A stretch of 64,000 bases of DNA from Clusia tigrina (taxonomy: Eukaryota; Arthropoda; Insecta; Diptera; Clusiidae), in NCBI GenBank assembly GCA_920105625.2, contig OV050030.1, positions 178,699,315-178,763,314 on the forward strand. The letters are read 5' to 3'. The position numbers were made by a program, and so were the translations under genes. Below, piece after piece: positions 11,216 through 24,748 of the stretch (position 1 is its first letter; each line of letters starts with the position of its first letter). The notes below the pieces were generated by a model. That model was not told the DNA's origin. It did not search any database and was given only the letters and a program-made list of their open reading frames with translations.

Positions 11216-13117
11216 ACCTCGGTGAATACAAATTTTTTACAGTTATTGATTTAAAAAGCGGATTCCACCGAATACTCCTTCGGGAATCGGATATTGAAAA
11301 GACAGCATTTTCCATAAACAATGGAAAGTATGAATTTTTGCGCCTTCCTTTCGGGCTCAGGCTTCAAAAATAGCCAAACCACTCACTGGTCTTCTGCGAG
11401 AAGAAGCAGGGAATGTTTCAAAAAACACATCAAAAGAGAAATTAATTACACTAGACAACGAGGCAATAGATGCATTTAATAAAATCAGGAATACCTTGAT
11501 ATCAAAGGACATCACCCTCATTCATCCAGATTTTTCAAAAGATTTCGAGCTAGCAACTGATGCATCAGATTATGCGATTGGTGCCGTACTATCGCAAGAT
11601 AATAGACCAATCACATTTATATCCAGAACACTCAATAAATCTGAACAAGATGAGAAGGAGATGCTAGCCATCATATGGTCATTGAATTCTCTTAGAACTT
11701 ATTTATACGGCTCAAAAAAGATTAAAATATACACCGATCATCAGCCTCTCACATACGCATTAAGTTTGAAAAATACGAATAGTAAGATGAAACGGTGGAA
11801 ATCAATTTTAGAAGAGTATAATTATGAATTAAAGTACAAGCCTGGACACGCTAATGTAGTAGCAGATGCTCTCTCTAGGATATCTATTCAGATAAATTCA
11901 CTTATACCAACTGTTCATAGTGACGATAGCTCTTCACATGACCTTATTCCATGTACAGATGTTCCCATTAATGTATTTAAAAACCAGATATTTTTTAAAC
12001 AAGATGATACGTCAACACACCAGTTCAAGATTATATTCCCTACAATCCATAGACATATTATAACAGAACCAGAATACAACGAACAGATCCTTATTTCCCA
12101 TTTAAAATGATTTCTTAATCCTTCTGTCATAAATGGAATTCACAAGAAGAGAGAATCATGGGTGTAATTCAAAACTTTTATCCGCAGCACTTTAGTAGTT
12201 ATAAAGCTCGATATACGCAAAAATTAGTTGAAGATGTTACAAATGAAGAAGACCAAGAAAATATTATATTAGAATTTCATAAACGAGCACACAGGAACGC
12301 TACAGAAAACAAAATTCAAATACTAGAAAAGCATTATTTTCCACGGATGCTTAGTAAAATGAAACGAATAATAACAAATTGCAACACTTGTAAGGAAAAC
12401 AAATATGAAAGGCATCCAAATCAACCAATACTAAATGAAACGCCACTACCCACCTTTCCCGGTCACACAGTCCATATTGATATATATTTAACCGAGGGGA
12501 AAATAGTTATGACTGCGTTAGATAAATTTACTAAATATGCGCAAACTAAAATGTTAGCTAGCAGAGCAATAGCAGATATTAGAAGACCATTAAGAGACAT
12601 CATATTTTACTTTGGCGTACCCAAGCTAATAGTCGTAGATAACGAACCCTCACTTAATTCCGCCACAATTAAATTAATGATGCAGGACGAGCTAGGAATA
12701 GAAGTTTATAGTACGCCACCATATAAGAGTCAGGCGAATGGACAAGTAGAACGGTTCCATTCTACGCTTATCGAAATAATGCGCTGCATTAAAGAAAATG
12801 GAGGACATAGAAATTTTGAAGAACTCCTAGAACGATCAGTATCAGAATATAACCATACAATTCATTCAATTACGCGAAAACGACCAGTTGACTTATATTT
12901 TAATAGAAATGTTTCATTTACTCCCGACGACATAGAAAAAACGAGACAAGATAATATAGGAAAATTATCAAACAAACAGAAGAAAGATATTGAATACTAT
13001 AATAAAAATAAACAGGAACCAAAAACGTATCTCCCAGGACAGGTTATTTTTGTAAAACGAAATAAAAGATTAGGAACTAAACTATCCAAACCACACACTA
13101 AGGAAATAGTAAAATAA
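11216..13117 (+). pseudogene. pol: partial pol, copy B
   Basis: RT fragment (11216-11358), then the same deletion junction as copy A, then RNase H and the start of the integrase module (to 12110). A TGA at 12108-12110 and a small deletion near 12144 shift the frame; integrase resumes at 12158 and stays open to 13117 with its zinc finger and DDE motifs. The same small deletion is present in B' and A' but not in A or C'. Confidence 0.85.
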
Positions 13118-13225
13118 AAAAGAAACAGTACTGTGTTAACAGAGAAGAATCAACTAATACACAAAAGCCGAATACGAAATTAAGATCCAATCCCTATTAT
13201 TCCTTATATATTAAACATACAATTT

Positions 13226-14703
13226 CCCCTTTTCAGCCTAATTATTCCGATATGCATTGCAGAGGTACATATACTGGACTACAGTAATTCACAGTTAGTT
13301 ACAATAGATGACGGAACTGCGAAAATACAAACAGGAACTTTTAAAATAATGCATGAAATTGACATTGAAAAATGTAGCGAAATAACTAATAATATCGAAG
13401 CCACAGCGAACAGTTACAAACGCGATAAAAACCCACATTATCCTTTCATAATCCTTCTGATATCCCAAATAAAATCCCACATCAACAATTTAAGAATCAA
13501 TAAAAGAAAATAAGAGATCACTCGATTTTTTAGGTAGTGCGTGGAAATGGATAGCAGGAAGTCCTGACCACCACGATCATGGCATTGTAGTAGAGAAGCT
13601 GAATGATGTTTTAGAAAATAACAATAATCAGTTGATGATAAATAGGCTAACCTTAAAAAGAATTAATGAAATTTCAAATATTACAAACAGCATAACAAAA
13701 ATGTGTAAAAATGATAAAGAAATTGAAAATTAATTATTTTTCGAATTAATATATAAATTAGAAATAATTAAAGAAGAGATCGTAAATGTTGCATATGCTA
13801 TTCACTGGGCAAAAGCCAATATAATAAATTCTTTTATATTGTCAAATAATGAAATTGACATAGCAAAAAAAAATAATAAGCAAAGAAAATATACAATTTA
13901 TAAATTTAGATGAAGCGTTTGAATTTTCCGAAATTAAAATTGCTTCAAATAATAATTTTATAATTTACATAATAAGCTTACCAACAGTTGAAAATCGCAT
14001 TTGTAAAACAATCAAAATTAGAAGTGTAAAAAAATTTTCAAGAATAAATAAAATAAATTTCGATTCAACGCTCTCATGTGGAAAAGATATATTTGGTTTT
14101 AAAGAAATTTGTAAAATAATTTGTAATTTAAAAATATGTCCAATTAGTAGCCTAGTTAAATTAAATAATGATACTTGTATATCAAATTTGCTACAAAGTC
14201 GCCCACCTAATTGCACTGAAGTCAACAATCAATATATACCTACAATCGAGGAAATATCACCGGGAATACTATTTTTGAACAGATTCCATGGTATTGGAGT
14301 AATCAATGAAGAGTCCCTAACTCTAAATGGAACATTCATCATACACTACCACAATGCCAGCATCAAAATTGATCAAGATACATTGTGTAATGCGGAAATA
14401 TCAGCAAGTAAACCACTACCGGCAGTGTTACAACCATCATCTGATCCAAACAATATTGCAGAAATACTCTCATTAGAAATGATGAAGGAATTACAAATCA
14501 ACAACTATAACTTCGTAAATCTACTCCAAGAGAGCGATGAAGCTAATATTGGCCTAAATTTCGGATTAGGATCCATAATACTTATCCTTGTCACAATTGC
14601 CTGCTTGTACCAATAGTTACTACACAGAAACGGAAGGCCTATCATCACAAAACCAGAAAGTAATTCATCAAATCTACACTTATCCAACACAGCAATAGAA
14701 TGA
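13226..14703 (+). pseudogene. env: env, copy B
   Basis: Splice-acceptor-like tract ending at 13236, then a broken env. Extra damage relative to copy A includes a longer A run near 13866 and a stop at 14614-14616 inside the transmembrane segment. The longest open piece is 14188-14616. Confidence 0.78.
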
Positions 14704-14733
14704 TTAAATATTTAACAAACCGTCTGATTCAAA

Positions 14734-14763
14734 CGAGGACGTCTGAAATTTAGGGGGGGGAGT
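14734..14763 (+). promoter_or_regulatory. polypurine tract region of copy B
   Basis: TTTAGGGGGGGGAGT immediately precedes the LTR start AGTTAAC at 14764. This is the plus-strand primer site. It is the only complete env-PPT-LTR junction of this family in the window. Confidence 0.8.
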
Positions 14764-15077
14764 AGTTAACACCCCTCACATTTAAGCTTTGATGATAAAC
14801 CGAAAAACAAAAGTTTCGTATTTCATCTTGCGAAACTCCACAAAATTTTGTTCCCATTCTTTTATGCTGACATGGCACACGCGCCGCTTAAACTTCGCAT
14901 GCAGGTACAACGTGAGCAACAGCAACAGCGACGCCCAGGTGAACCAGTGACGATAAGCTTAGGTTTAAGTATTTAAAAATCTGTTAAGTTAGTTCTAAGT
15001 TCGATTCAGAGAAATAAAGGAGTCAGCTCCCTAAAAAATAATTTTTTTTAACAAAATTAACGCAAGTTAATTTAACT
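14764..15077 (+). repeat. full-length LTR between copies B and C
   Basis: 314 bp, AGTTAAC...TTTAACT. It serves as 3' LTR of B and 5' LTR of C, so B and C form a shared-LTR tandem. Confidence 0.88.
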
Positions 15078-15627
15078 GGTAACTATTGAGCAGACGCATT
15101 AATTGGGAATCTTGGAAATTTAATAGTAAAGAGGCCCCCAAGTAGATTCATCATCAAAAAGGACCAGAGCCGACGTACCTAATAACCCCAGGAGACCACC
15201 GCTGGACAGAATAATATTTATTTCACGAAAGTTATAAAAATAAGAAAATAAATTTACTTAGAGGAAATTTGAAAAATATACCTATTAGAAAGAATTTCAT
15301 TGAAAGAAAATTTTAATAAAAAAAATCAAACAAGAGAAATCAATTAAAATTTAAAAGTGTTCCAATTAGTAAAAGCAAATTGAAATTGAATTGAAAGAAA
15401 ATCTCATGAGAAAAATTTATTGAAAATTAGAATTAGAAAAAATAATCAAAAATTTTTTTTTATTCAACGAATATTAGTGAAAAGCTTGAGAAACATTTCT
15501 TTGAAAAGAAATTTGAGGAAACAAATTAATTAAATATTTCTCATTATTGAATATTAGTAAACTATTAAAGGATATAATTTTATTTTTTTCATATTTATAA
15601 ATAACCATAAATAAACCATTTATAAAA

Positions 15628-16673
15628 ATGGAGGAAGAAATCCTAGAGGGATTTAGGAGATTAGGAATTTCAACTGATCAACCAACTTCCCAACAACCAA
15701 ATCCTCCACAAACTTCCCAACCAAACGCCCAACTATCAGACACTCAATTTATTCAGGAAATAGTACAGCAAGTTATGAATCGCATGACCAACAGTGACGA
15801 TGGGAAGATGCGTAATACCGAAATAACCGTAAACGCAACAAATGTTAACGAATTTGACTGGATACCGGACATGGTAAAGTGCTTAAGGGAATTTTCCGGA
15901 TGACCAAGAGAATTCAAATCCTGGCGCAAAACAGTAGACCGAATTCTCGATATTTATAGGAGTTTTCAAAATTCTCCAAGGTATTTTGCAATCCTACACA
16001 CAATAAGACACAAAATTATAGGTGATGCGCCGACACGGCTTTGGAATCCTACCGGACTCCATTAGATTGACCACAAATTAGGAACTGTCTGATGCTACAT
16101 TATTCCGACTAGCGGGATATAGGTACACTAGAGTACCAATTAACGACCTTGACTCTGCGTCACCAGGATATAGCGACATTCTATCAGATGGTATATCGAC
16201 ATCTTTCGCTGATCCTTGATAAAATATCATGCCTTGACATTAGCGAAGAAGCAATTCGTGCCGTGACCAACTCTTATAGAGAGAAGGCTTTGGACACCTC
16301 CATTCGTGGGCTTAACGGCGACTTGCCACGATTGCTAAGTATTCGTGAACCCTCTACTTTGCCACAGGGACTGCACCTTTGTCAAAAACTGGAAAATATG
16401 ACCTTCAGGTTAAACTATGCGCACGGCGCAAACAGACACCTTACTAACATGCCAACACCCCAACGACCTCCACGGCAACCAATAAACTTCAAAGGACAAC
16501 GTTTTTATCCAGAAGTAGCCTACGCTCCACCTCCTCCACCACGTTCCCATAGATCTCAACAACATTTTAATCAATTCAATAATAGATTTAACTATAACCG
16601 ACCTATTCCGTTCCAACAAAATTACTCACTACAAGCAAATTACAATAGGTTTGGAAATAATGAACCTCGGTGA
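15628..16673 (+). pseudogene. gag: gag, copy C
   Basis: The first frame stops at 15901-15903, earlier than in the other copies; the common frameshift is also present. From 16149 the C-terminal 174 residues are open and include a stretch missing in the other copies (DLPRLLSIREPSTLPQGLH) and a Pro/Asn/Gln-rich tail. It passes directly into RT at about 16650. Confidence 0.82.
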
Positions 16674-16857
16674 AAACAAATTTTTTACAGATATTGATTT
16701 AAAAATACTCCTTCGGGAATTGGATATAGAAAAGGCAGCATTTTCCATAAACAATGGAAAGTATGAATTTTTGAGCCTTCCTTTCGGGCTCAAAATCGCG
16801 CCCTCTACATTCCAAAGAGCTTTAGACGACATTCTCCGACAACATATAGGCAAATTC
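16651..16857 (+). pseudogene. pol: RT fragment of copy C, cut at the inversion junction
   Basis: RT palm-region fragment: LGENKFFTDIDLK, then a small deletion, then KYEFLSLPFGLKIAPSTF and DDILRQHIGKF. The reading frame then runs into reversed env sequence (a chimeric tail to 16905). The catalytic Y-x-D-D is not reached. Confidence 0.82.
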
Positions 16858-16866
16858 TGCTTATTA
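16852..16866. other. plus/minus junction: RT of copy C fused to reversed env of copy C'
   Basis: Left of about 16857 the sequence is plus-strand RT. From TGCTTA at 16858 it matches the reverse complement of env (compare the B' equivalent near 22004). This is the centre of the mirror-image block. Confidence 0.82.
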
Positions 16867-17553
16867 TTTTTTTTGCTATGTCAATTTCATTATTTGACAA
16901 TATAAAAAAATTTATTATATTGGCTTTTGCCCAGTGAATAGCATATGCAACATTTACGATCTCTTCTTTAATTATTTCTAATTTATATATTAATTCTAAA
17001 AATAATTAATTTTCAATTTCTTGATCATTTTTACACATTTTTGTTATGCTGTTTGTAATATTTGAAATTTCATTAATTCTTTTTAAGGTTAGCCTATTTA
17101 TTATCAACTGATTATTGTTATTTTCTAAAACATCATTCAGCTTCTCTACTACAATGGTATGATCGTGGTGGTCAGGACTTCCTGCTATCCATTTCCACGC
17201 ACTACCTAAAAAATCGAGTGATCTCTTATTTTCTTTTATTGATTCTTAAATTATTGATGTGGGATTTTATTTGGGATATCAGAAGGATTATGAAAGGATA
17301 ATGTGGGTTTTTATCGCGTTTGTAACTGTTTGCTGTGGCTTCGATATTATTAGTTATTTCGCTATATTTATCAATGTCATTTTCATGTATTATTTTAAAA
17401 GTTCCTGTTTGTATTTTCGCAGTTCCTTCATCTATTGTAACTAACTGTGAATTACTGTAGTCCAGTATATGTACCTCTGCAATGCATATCGGAATAATTA
17501 GGCTGAAAAAGGGAAATTGTATGTTTAATATATAAGGAATGATAGGGATTGGA
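16858..17553 (-). pseudogene. env: env 5' part, copy C'
   Basis: Reversed env from the splice-acceptor region (about 17505) to the middle of env, where the inversion junction cuts it. Frames are broken. The transmembrane end is absent. Confidence 0.75.
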
Positions 17554-17555
17554 TC

Positions 17556-19377
17556 TTAATTTCGTATTCGGCTTTTGTGTATTAGTTGATTCTTCTCTGT
17601 TAACACAGTACTGTTTCTATTTTCTTTTACTATTTCCTTAGTGTGTGGTTTGGATAGTTTAGTTCCTAATCTTTTATTTCGTTTTACAAAAATAACCTGT
17701 CCTGGGAGATACGTTTTTGGTTCCTGTTTATTTTTATTATAGTATTCAATATCTTTCTTCTGTTTGTTTGCTAATTTTCCTATATTATCTTGTCTCGTTT
17801 TTTCAATGTCGTCGGGAGTAAATGAAACATTTCTATTAAAATATAAGTCAACTGGTCGTTTTCGCGTAATTGAATGAATTGTATGGTTATATTCTGATAC
17901 TGATCGTTCTAGGAGTTCTTCAAAATTTCTATGTCCTCCATTTTCTTTAATGCAGCGCATTATTTCGATAAGCGTAGAATGGAACCGTTCTACTTGTCCA
18001 TTCGCCTGACTCTTATATGGTGGAGTACTATAAACTTCTATTCCTAGCTCGTCCTGCATCATTAATTTAATTGTGGCGGAATTAAGTGAGGGTTCGTTAT
18101 CTACGACTATTAGCTTGGGTACGCCAAAGTAAAATATGATGTCTCTTAATGGTCTTCTAATAACTGCTATTGTTCTGCTAGCTAACATTTTAGTTTGCGC
18201 ATATTTAGTAAATTTATCTAACGCAGTCATAACTATTTTTCCCTCGGTTAAATATATATCAATATGGACTGTGTGACCGGGAAAGGTGGGTAGTGGCGTT
18301 TCATTTAGTATTGGTTGATTTGGATGCCTTTCATATTTGTTTTCCTTACAAGTGTTGCAATTTGTTATTATTCGTTTCATTTTACTAAGCATCCCTGGAA
18401 AATAATGCTTTTCTAGTATTTGAATTTTGTTTTCTGTACCGTTCCTGTGTGCTCGTTTATGAAATTGTAATATAATATTTTCTTGGTCTTCTTCATTTGT
18501 AACATCTTCAACTAATTTTTGCGTATATCGAGCTTTATAACTACTAAAGTGCTGCGGATAAAAGTTTTGAATTACACCCATAATTCTCTCTTCTGTGTGA
18601 ATTCCATTTATGACAGAAGGATTAAGAAATCGTTTTAAATGGGAAATAAGGATCTGTTCGTTGTATTCTGGTTCTGTTATAATATGTCTATGGATTGTAG
18701 GGAATATAATCTTGAACTGGTGTGTTGACGTATCATCTTGTTTAAAAAATATCTGGTTTTTAAATACATTAATGGGAACATCTGTACATGGAATAAGGTC
18801 ATGTGAAGAGCTATCGTCACTATGAACAGTTGGTATAAGTGAATTTATCTGAATAGATCTCCTAGAGAGAGCATCTGCTACTACATTAGCGTGTCCAGGC
18901 TTGTACTTTAATTCATAATTATACTCTTCTAAAATTGATTTCCACCGTTTCATCTTACTATTCGTATTTTTCAAACTTAATACCGTATGTGAGGGGCTGA
19001 TGATCGGTGTATATTTTAATCTTTTTTGAGCCGTATAAATAATTTCTAAGAGAATTCAATGACCATATGATGGCTAGCATCTCCTTCTCATTTTGTTCAG
19101 ATTTATTGAGTGTTCTGGATATAAATGTGATTGGTCTATTATCTTGCGATAGTACGGCACCAATCGCATAATCTGATGCATCAGTTGCTAGCTCGAAATC
19201 TTTTGAAAAATCTGGATGAATGAGGGTGATGTCCTTTGATATCAAGGTATTCCTGATTTTATTAAATGCATCTATTGCCTCGTTGTCTAGTGTAATTAAT
19301 TTCTTTTTTGATGTGTTTTTTGAAACATTTCCTGCTTCTTCTCGCAGAAGACCAGTGAGTGGTTTGGCTATTTTTGA
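17556..19377 (-). pseudogene. pol: partial pol, copy C'
   Basis: Integrase plus the C-terminal half of RNase H are open as one frame of 472 aa (17556-18974) with zinc finger, DDE motifs and a C-terminal extension lost in A and B. The RNase H N-terminus (18958-19245) is in another frame because of a small insertion near 18982. The RT core is deleted at about 19377. Confidence 0.86.
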
Positions 19378-19606
19378 AGCATGAGCCCGAAAGGAAGGCG
19401 CAAAGATTCATACTTTCCATTGTTTATGGAAAATGCTGTCTTTTCTATATCCGATTCCCGAAGGAGTATTCGGTGGAATCCGCTTTTTAAATCAAAAACT
19501 GTAAAAAATTTGTTTTCACCGAGGTTGATTATTTCCAAACCTATTGTAATTTGCTTGTGGTGAGTAATTTTGTTGGAATGGGATAGGTCGGTTATAGTTA
19601 AATATA

Positions 19607-20381
19607 TTATTGAATTGAAAAATGTGGTTGAGATCTATGGGAACGTGGTGGAGGAGGTGGAGCGTAGGCTACTTCTGGATAAAAACGTTGTCCTTTAAGC
19701 CCACGAATGGAGGTGTCCAAAGCCTTCTCTCTATAAGAGTTGGTCATGGCACGAATTGCTTCTTCGCTAATGTCTAGGCATGATATTTTATCAAGGATCA
19801 GCGAAAAATGCTGATATACCATCTGATAGAATGTCGCTATATCCTGGTGACGCTGAGTCAAGGTCGTTAATTGGTACTCTAGTGTACCTAAATCCCGCTT
19901 GTCGCAATAATGTAGCATCAGACACTTCCTAATTTGTGGCCAATCTAATGGAGTCCGGTAGGATTCCAAAGCCGTGTCGGCGCATCACCGATAATTTTGT
20001 GTCTTATTGTGTGCAGGATTGCAAAATACCTTGGAGTATTTCGAAAACTCCTGTAAACATCGAGAATTCGGTCTACTATTTTGCGCCAGGAGTTGAATTC
20101 TCCTGGTCGGCCGGAAAATTCCCTCAAGCACTTCACCATGTCCGGTATCCTTCAAGTTCGTTAGCTTTCGTCGCGTTTACGGTTATTTCTGTATTACGCA
20201 TGTTCCCATCGTCACTTTTGGTCATGCGACTCATGACTTGCTGTACTACTTCCTGAATAGATTGAGGGTGTGTTAGTTGGGCGTTTGGTTGGGAAGTTTG
20301 TGGAGGATTTGGTTGTTGGGAAGTTGGTTGATCAGTTGAAATTCCTAATCTCCTAAATCCCTCTAGGATTTCTTCCTCCAT
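19607..20381 (-). pseudogene. gag: gag, copy C'
   Basis: Three overlapping frame segments (20133-20381, 19945-20139, 19607-19969), that is, the common frameshift plus a second one near 20150. Protein segments are identical to those of copy B' (24749-25523). It ends early at HFSIQ. Confidence 0.83.
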
Positions 20382-20949
20382 TTTTATAAATGTTTTATTT
20401 ATGGTTATTTATAAATATAAAAAAAAATAAAATTCTATCCTTTAATAGTTTACTAATATTCAATAATAAGAAATATTTAATTAATTTGTTTCCTCAAATT
20501 TCTTTTCAAAAAAATGTTTCTCAAGCTTTTCACTAATATTCGTTTAATAAAAAAAATTTTTTGATTATTTTTCCTAATTCTAATTTTCAATAAATTTTTC
20601 TCATGAGATTTTCCTTCAATTCAATTTCAATTTGCTTTTACTAATTTGAACACTTTTAAATTTCAATTGATTTCTCTTATTTGATTTTTTTTTATTAAAA
20701 TTTTCTTTCAATGAAATTTTTTCTAATAGGTATATATTTCAAATTTCCTCTAAGTAAATTTATTTTCTTATTTTTATAACTTACATGAAATAAATTACTG
20801 CTAATCTTAACATTATTATAACTAGTGGTGGTCTCCTGGGGTTATTAGGTATGTCGGCTCTGGTCCTTTTTGATAATGAATCTACTTGGGGGCCTCTTTA
20901 ATATAAAATTTCCAAGATTCCCAATTAATGCGTCTGCTCAATAGTTACC

Positions 20950-21147
20950 AGTTAAATTAACTTGCGTTAATTTTGTTAAAAAAAATTATTTTTTAGGGAG
21001 CTGCCTCCTTTATTTCTCTGAATCGAACTAAGAACTAACTTAACAGATTTTTAAATACTTAAACCTAAGCTTATCGTCACTGGTTCACCTGGGCGTCGCT
21101 GTTGCTCTTGCTCACGTTGTACCTGCATGCGAAGTTTAAGCGGCGCG
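20950..21147 (-). repeat. 5'-truncated LTR between B' and C'
   Basis: Same LTR remnant and same breakpoint (GCGCGAAGTTTGAATC on this strand) as at 9617-9622. Confidence 0.86.
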
Positions 21148-21199
21148 AAGTTTGAATCAGACGGTTTGTTAAATATTTAATCATTCTATTGCTGTGTTG

Positions 21200-22650
21200 G
21201 ATAAGTGTGGATTTGATGAATTACTTTCTGGTTTTGTGATGATAGGCCCTCCGTTTCTGTGTAGTAAGTATTGGTACAAGCAGGCAATTGTGACAAGGAT
21301 AAGTATTATGGATCCTAATCCGAAATTTAGGCCAATATTAGCTTCATCGCTCTCTGGAGTAGATTTACGAAGTTATAGTTGTTGATTTGTAATTCCTTCA
21401 TCATTTCTAATGAGAGTATTTCTGCAATATTGTTTGGATCAGATGATGGTTGTAACACTGCCGGTAGTGGTTTACTTGCTGATATTTCCGCATTACACAA
21501 TGTATCTTGATCAATTTTGATGCTGGCATTGTGGTAGTGTATGATGAATGTTCCATTTAGAGTTAGGGACTCTTCATTGATTACTCCAATACCATGGAAT
21601 CTGTTCAAAAATAGTATTCCCGGTGATATTTCCTCGATTGTAGGTATATATTGATTGTTGACTTCAGTGCAATTAGGTGGGCGACTTTGTAGCAAATTTG
21701 CTATACAAGTATCATTATTTAATTTAACTAGGCTACTAATTGGACATATTTTTAAATTACAAATTATTTTACAAATTTCTTTAAAACCAAATATATCTTT
21801 TCTACATGAGAGCGTTGAATCGAAATTTATTTTATTTATTCTTGAAAATTTTTTTACACTTCTAATTTTTATTGTTTTACAAATGCGATTTTCAACTGTT
21901 GGTAAGCTTATTATGTAAATTATAAAATTATTATTTGAAGCAATTTTAATTTCGGAAAATTCAAACGCTTCATCTAAATTTATAAATTGTATATTTTCTT
22001 TGCTTATTATTTTTTTTTGCTATGTCAATTTCATTATTTGACAATATAAAAGAATTTATTATATTGGCTTTTGCCCTGTGAATAGCATATGCAACATTTA
22101 CGATATCTTCTTTAATTATTTCTAATTTTTATATTAATTCGAAAAATAATTAATTTTCAATTTCTTTATCATTTTTACACATTTTTGTTATGCTGTTTGT
22201 AATATTTGAAATTTCATTAATTCTTTTTAAGGTTAGCCTATTTATCATCAACTGATTATTGTTATTTTCTAAAACATCATTCAGCTTCTCTACTACAATG
22301 CCATGATCGTGGTGGTCAGGACTTCCTGCTATCCATTTCCACGCACTACCTAAAAAATCGAGTGATCTCTTATTTTCTTTTATTGATTCTTAAATTGTTG
22401 ATGTGGGATTTTATTTGGGATATCAGAAGGGTTATGAAAGGATAATGTGGGTTTTTATCGCGTTTGTAACTGTTCGCTGTGGCTTCGATATTATTAGTTA
22501 TTTCGCTACATTTTTCAATGTCAATTTCATGCATTATTTTAAAAGTTCCTGTTTGTATTTTCGCAGTTCCGTCATCTATTGTAACTAACTGTGAATTACT
22601 GTAGTCCAGTATATGTACCTCTGCAATGCATATCGGAATAATTAGGCTGA
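21200..22650 (-). pseudogene. env: env, copy B'
   Basis: Longest open piece 21327-21695, ending before the transmembrane segment because of a 2-base change near 21355. Splice-acceptor-like tract near 22648. The same small lesion is in A'. Confidence 0.77.
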
Positions 22651-22765
22651 AAAGGGGAAATTGTATGTTTAATATATAAGGAATAATAGGGATTGGATCT
22701 TAATTTCGTATTCGGCTTTTGTGTATTAGTTGATTCTTCTCTGTTAACACAGTACTGTTTCTTTT

Positions 22766-24518
22766 TTATTTTACTATTTCCTTAGTGTGTGGTTTGGATA
22801 GTTTAGTTCCTAATCTTTTATTTCGTTTTACAAAAATAACCTGTCCTGGGAGATACGTTTTTGGTTCCTGTTTATTTTTATTATAGTATTCAATATCTTT
22901 CTTCTGTTTGTTTGATAATTTTCCTATATTATCTTGTCTCGTTTTTTCTATGTCGTCGGGAGTAAATGAAACATTTCTATTAAAATATAAGTCAACTGGT
23001 CGTTTTCGCGTAATTGAATGAATTGTATGGTTATATTCTGATACTGATCGTTCTAGGAGTTCTTCAAAATTTCTATGTCCTCCATTTTCTTTAATGCAGC
23101 GCATTATTTCGATAAGCGTAGAATGGAACCGTTCTACTTGTCCATTCGCCTGACTCTTATATGGTGGCGTACTATAAACTTCTATTCCTAGCTCGTCCTG
23201 CATCATTAATTTAATTGTGGCGGAATTAAGTGAGGGTTCGTTATCTACGACTATTAGCTTGGGTACGCCAAAGTAAAATATGATGTCTCTTAATGGTCTT
23301 CTAATATCTGCTATTGCTCTGCTAGCTAACATTTTAGTTTGCGCATATTTAGTAAATTTATCTAACGCAGTCATAACTATTTTCCCCTCGGTTAAATATA
23401 TATCAATATGGACTGTGTGACCGGGAAAGGTGGGTAGTGGCGTTTCATTTAGTATTGGTTGATTTGGATGCCTTTCATATTTGTTTTCCTTACAAGTGTT
23501 GCAATTTGTTATTATTCGTTTCATTTTACTAAGCATCCGTGGAAAATAATGCTTTTCTAGTATTTGAATTTTGTTTTCTGTAGCGTTCCTGTGTGCTCGT
23601 TTATGAAATTCTAATATAATATTTTCTTGGTCTTCTTCATTTGTAACATCTTCAACTAATTTTTGCGTATATCGAGCTTTATAACTACTAAAGTGCTGCG
23701 GATAAAAGTTTTGAATTACACCCATGATTCTCTCTTCTTGTGAATTCCATTTATGACAGAAGGATTAAGAAATCATTTTAAATGGGAAATAAGGATCTGT
23801 TCGTTGTATTCTGGTTCTGTTATAATATGTCTATGGATTGTAGGGAATATAATCTTGAACTGGTGTGTTGACGTATCATCTTGTTTAAAAAATATCTGGT
23901 TTTTAAATACATTAATGGGAACATCTGTACATGGAATAAGGTCATGTGAAGAGCTATCGTCACTATGAACAGTTGGTATAAGTGAATTTATCTGAATAGA
24001 TCTCCTAGAGAGAGCATCTGCTACTACATTAGCGTGTCCAGGCTTGTACTTTAATTCATAATTATACTCTTCTAAAATTGATTTCCACCGTTTCATCTTA
24101 CTATTCGTATTTTTCAAACTTAATGCGTATGTGAGGGGCTGATGATCGGTGTATATTTTAATCTTTTTTGAGCCGTATAAATAAGTTCTAAGAGAATTCA
24201 ATGACCATATGATGGCTAGCATCTCCTTCTCATCTTGTTCAGATTTATTGAGTGTTCTGGATATAAATGTGATTGGTCTATTATCTTGCGATAGTACGGC
24301 ACCAATCGCATAATCTGATGCATCAGTTGCTAGCTCGAAATCTTTTGAAAAATCTGGATGAATGAGGGTGATGTCCTTTGATATCAAGGTATTCCTGATT
24401 TTATTAAATGCATCTATTGCCTCGTTGTCTAGTGTAATTAATTTCTCTTTTGATGTGTTTTTTGAAACATTCCCTGCTTCTTCTCGCAGAAGACCAGTGA
24501 GTGGTTTGGCTATTTTTG
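22766..24518 (-). pseudogene. pol: partial pol, copy B'
   Basis: Integrase 319 aa (22766-23725) and RNase H 204 aa (23773-24387) in two frames, with the same small deletion near 23740 that copies B and A' have. RT core deleted at about 24518. Confidence 0.85.
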
Positions 24519-24748
24519 AAGCCTGAGCCCGAAAGGAAGGCGCAAAAATTCATACTTTCCATTGTTTATGGAAAATGCTGTCTTTTCAATATCCGATTCC
24601 CGAAGGAGTATTCGGTGGAATCCGCTTTTTAAATCAATAACTGTAAAAAATTTGTTTTCACCGAGGTTGATTATTTCCAAACCTATTGTAATTTGCTTGG
24701 GGTGAGTAATTTTGTTGGAATGGGATAGGTCGGTTATAGTTAAATATA

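Larger units (their letters stand above)
9617..14763 (+). mobile_element. gypsy-group element, defective copy B
   Basis: Head-to-tail with copy A. Its 5' LTR lacks the first third (junction CAAAC/TTCGCGCC at about 9617-9622). It has the same gag frameshift and the same two pol deletions as copy A. Its 3' side is complete: env, then the purine tract AGGGGGGGG (14752-14760), then a full LTR. The copy-to-copy distance measured from gag start to gag start is 5116 bp (A to B) and 5242 bp (B to C). Confidence 0.88.
15078..16857 (+). mobile_element. gypsy-group element copy C, truncated in RT
   Basis: Leader, gag and the first part of RT only. Gag is less deleted than in A, B and A', and RT continues past LPFGL into KIAPSTFQRALDDILRQH, so C comes from a less degraded lineage without the RT-core deletion. 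It still shares the gag frameshift and the gag-to-RT (protease) deletion. It ends abruptly at about 16857 against minus-strand env sequence. Confidence 0.85.
16858..21147 (-). mobile_element. gypsy-group element copy C', truncated in env
   Basis: Minus-strand copy that has LTR remnant, leader, gag, partial pol and the 5' part of env. It carries the RT-core deletion (near 19375) and the shortened gag ending in PPPPPRSHRSQPHFSIQ, the same as copy B'. Its LTR/leader variants match copy B rather than its mirror partner C. Confidence 0.86.

Noticed and set aside
16651..16905. 84-aa frame at the inversion centre as a new gene
   Set aside because: It is a chimera of RT and antisense env formed by the junction.
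17259..17444. Recurrent antisense frames in env and integrase regions (about 61, 71, 87 and 106 aa in every copy)
   Set aside because: They repeat only because the element repeats; they lie opposite known genes and have no motifs.
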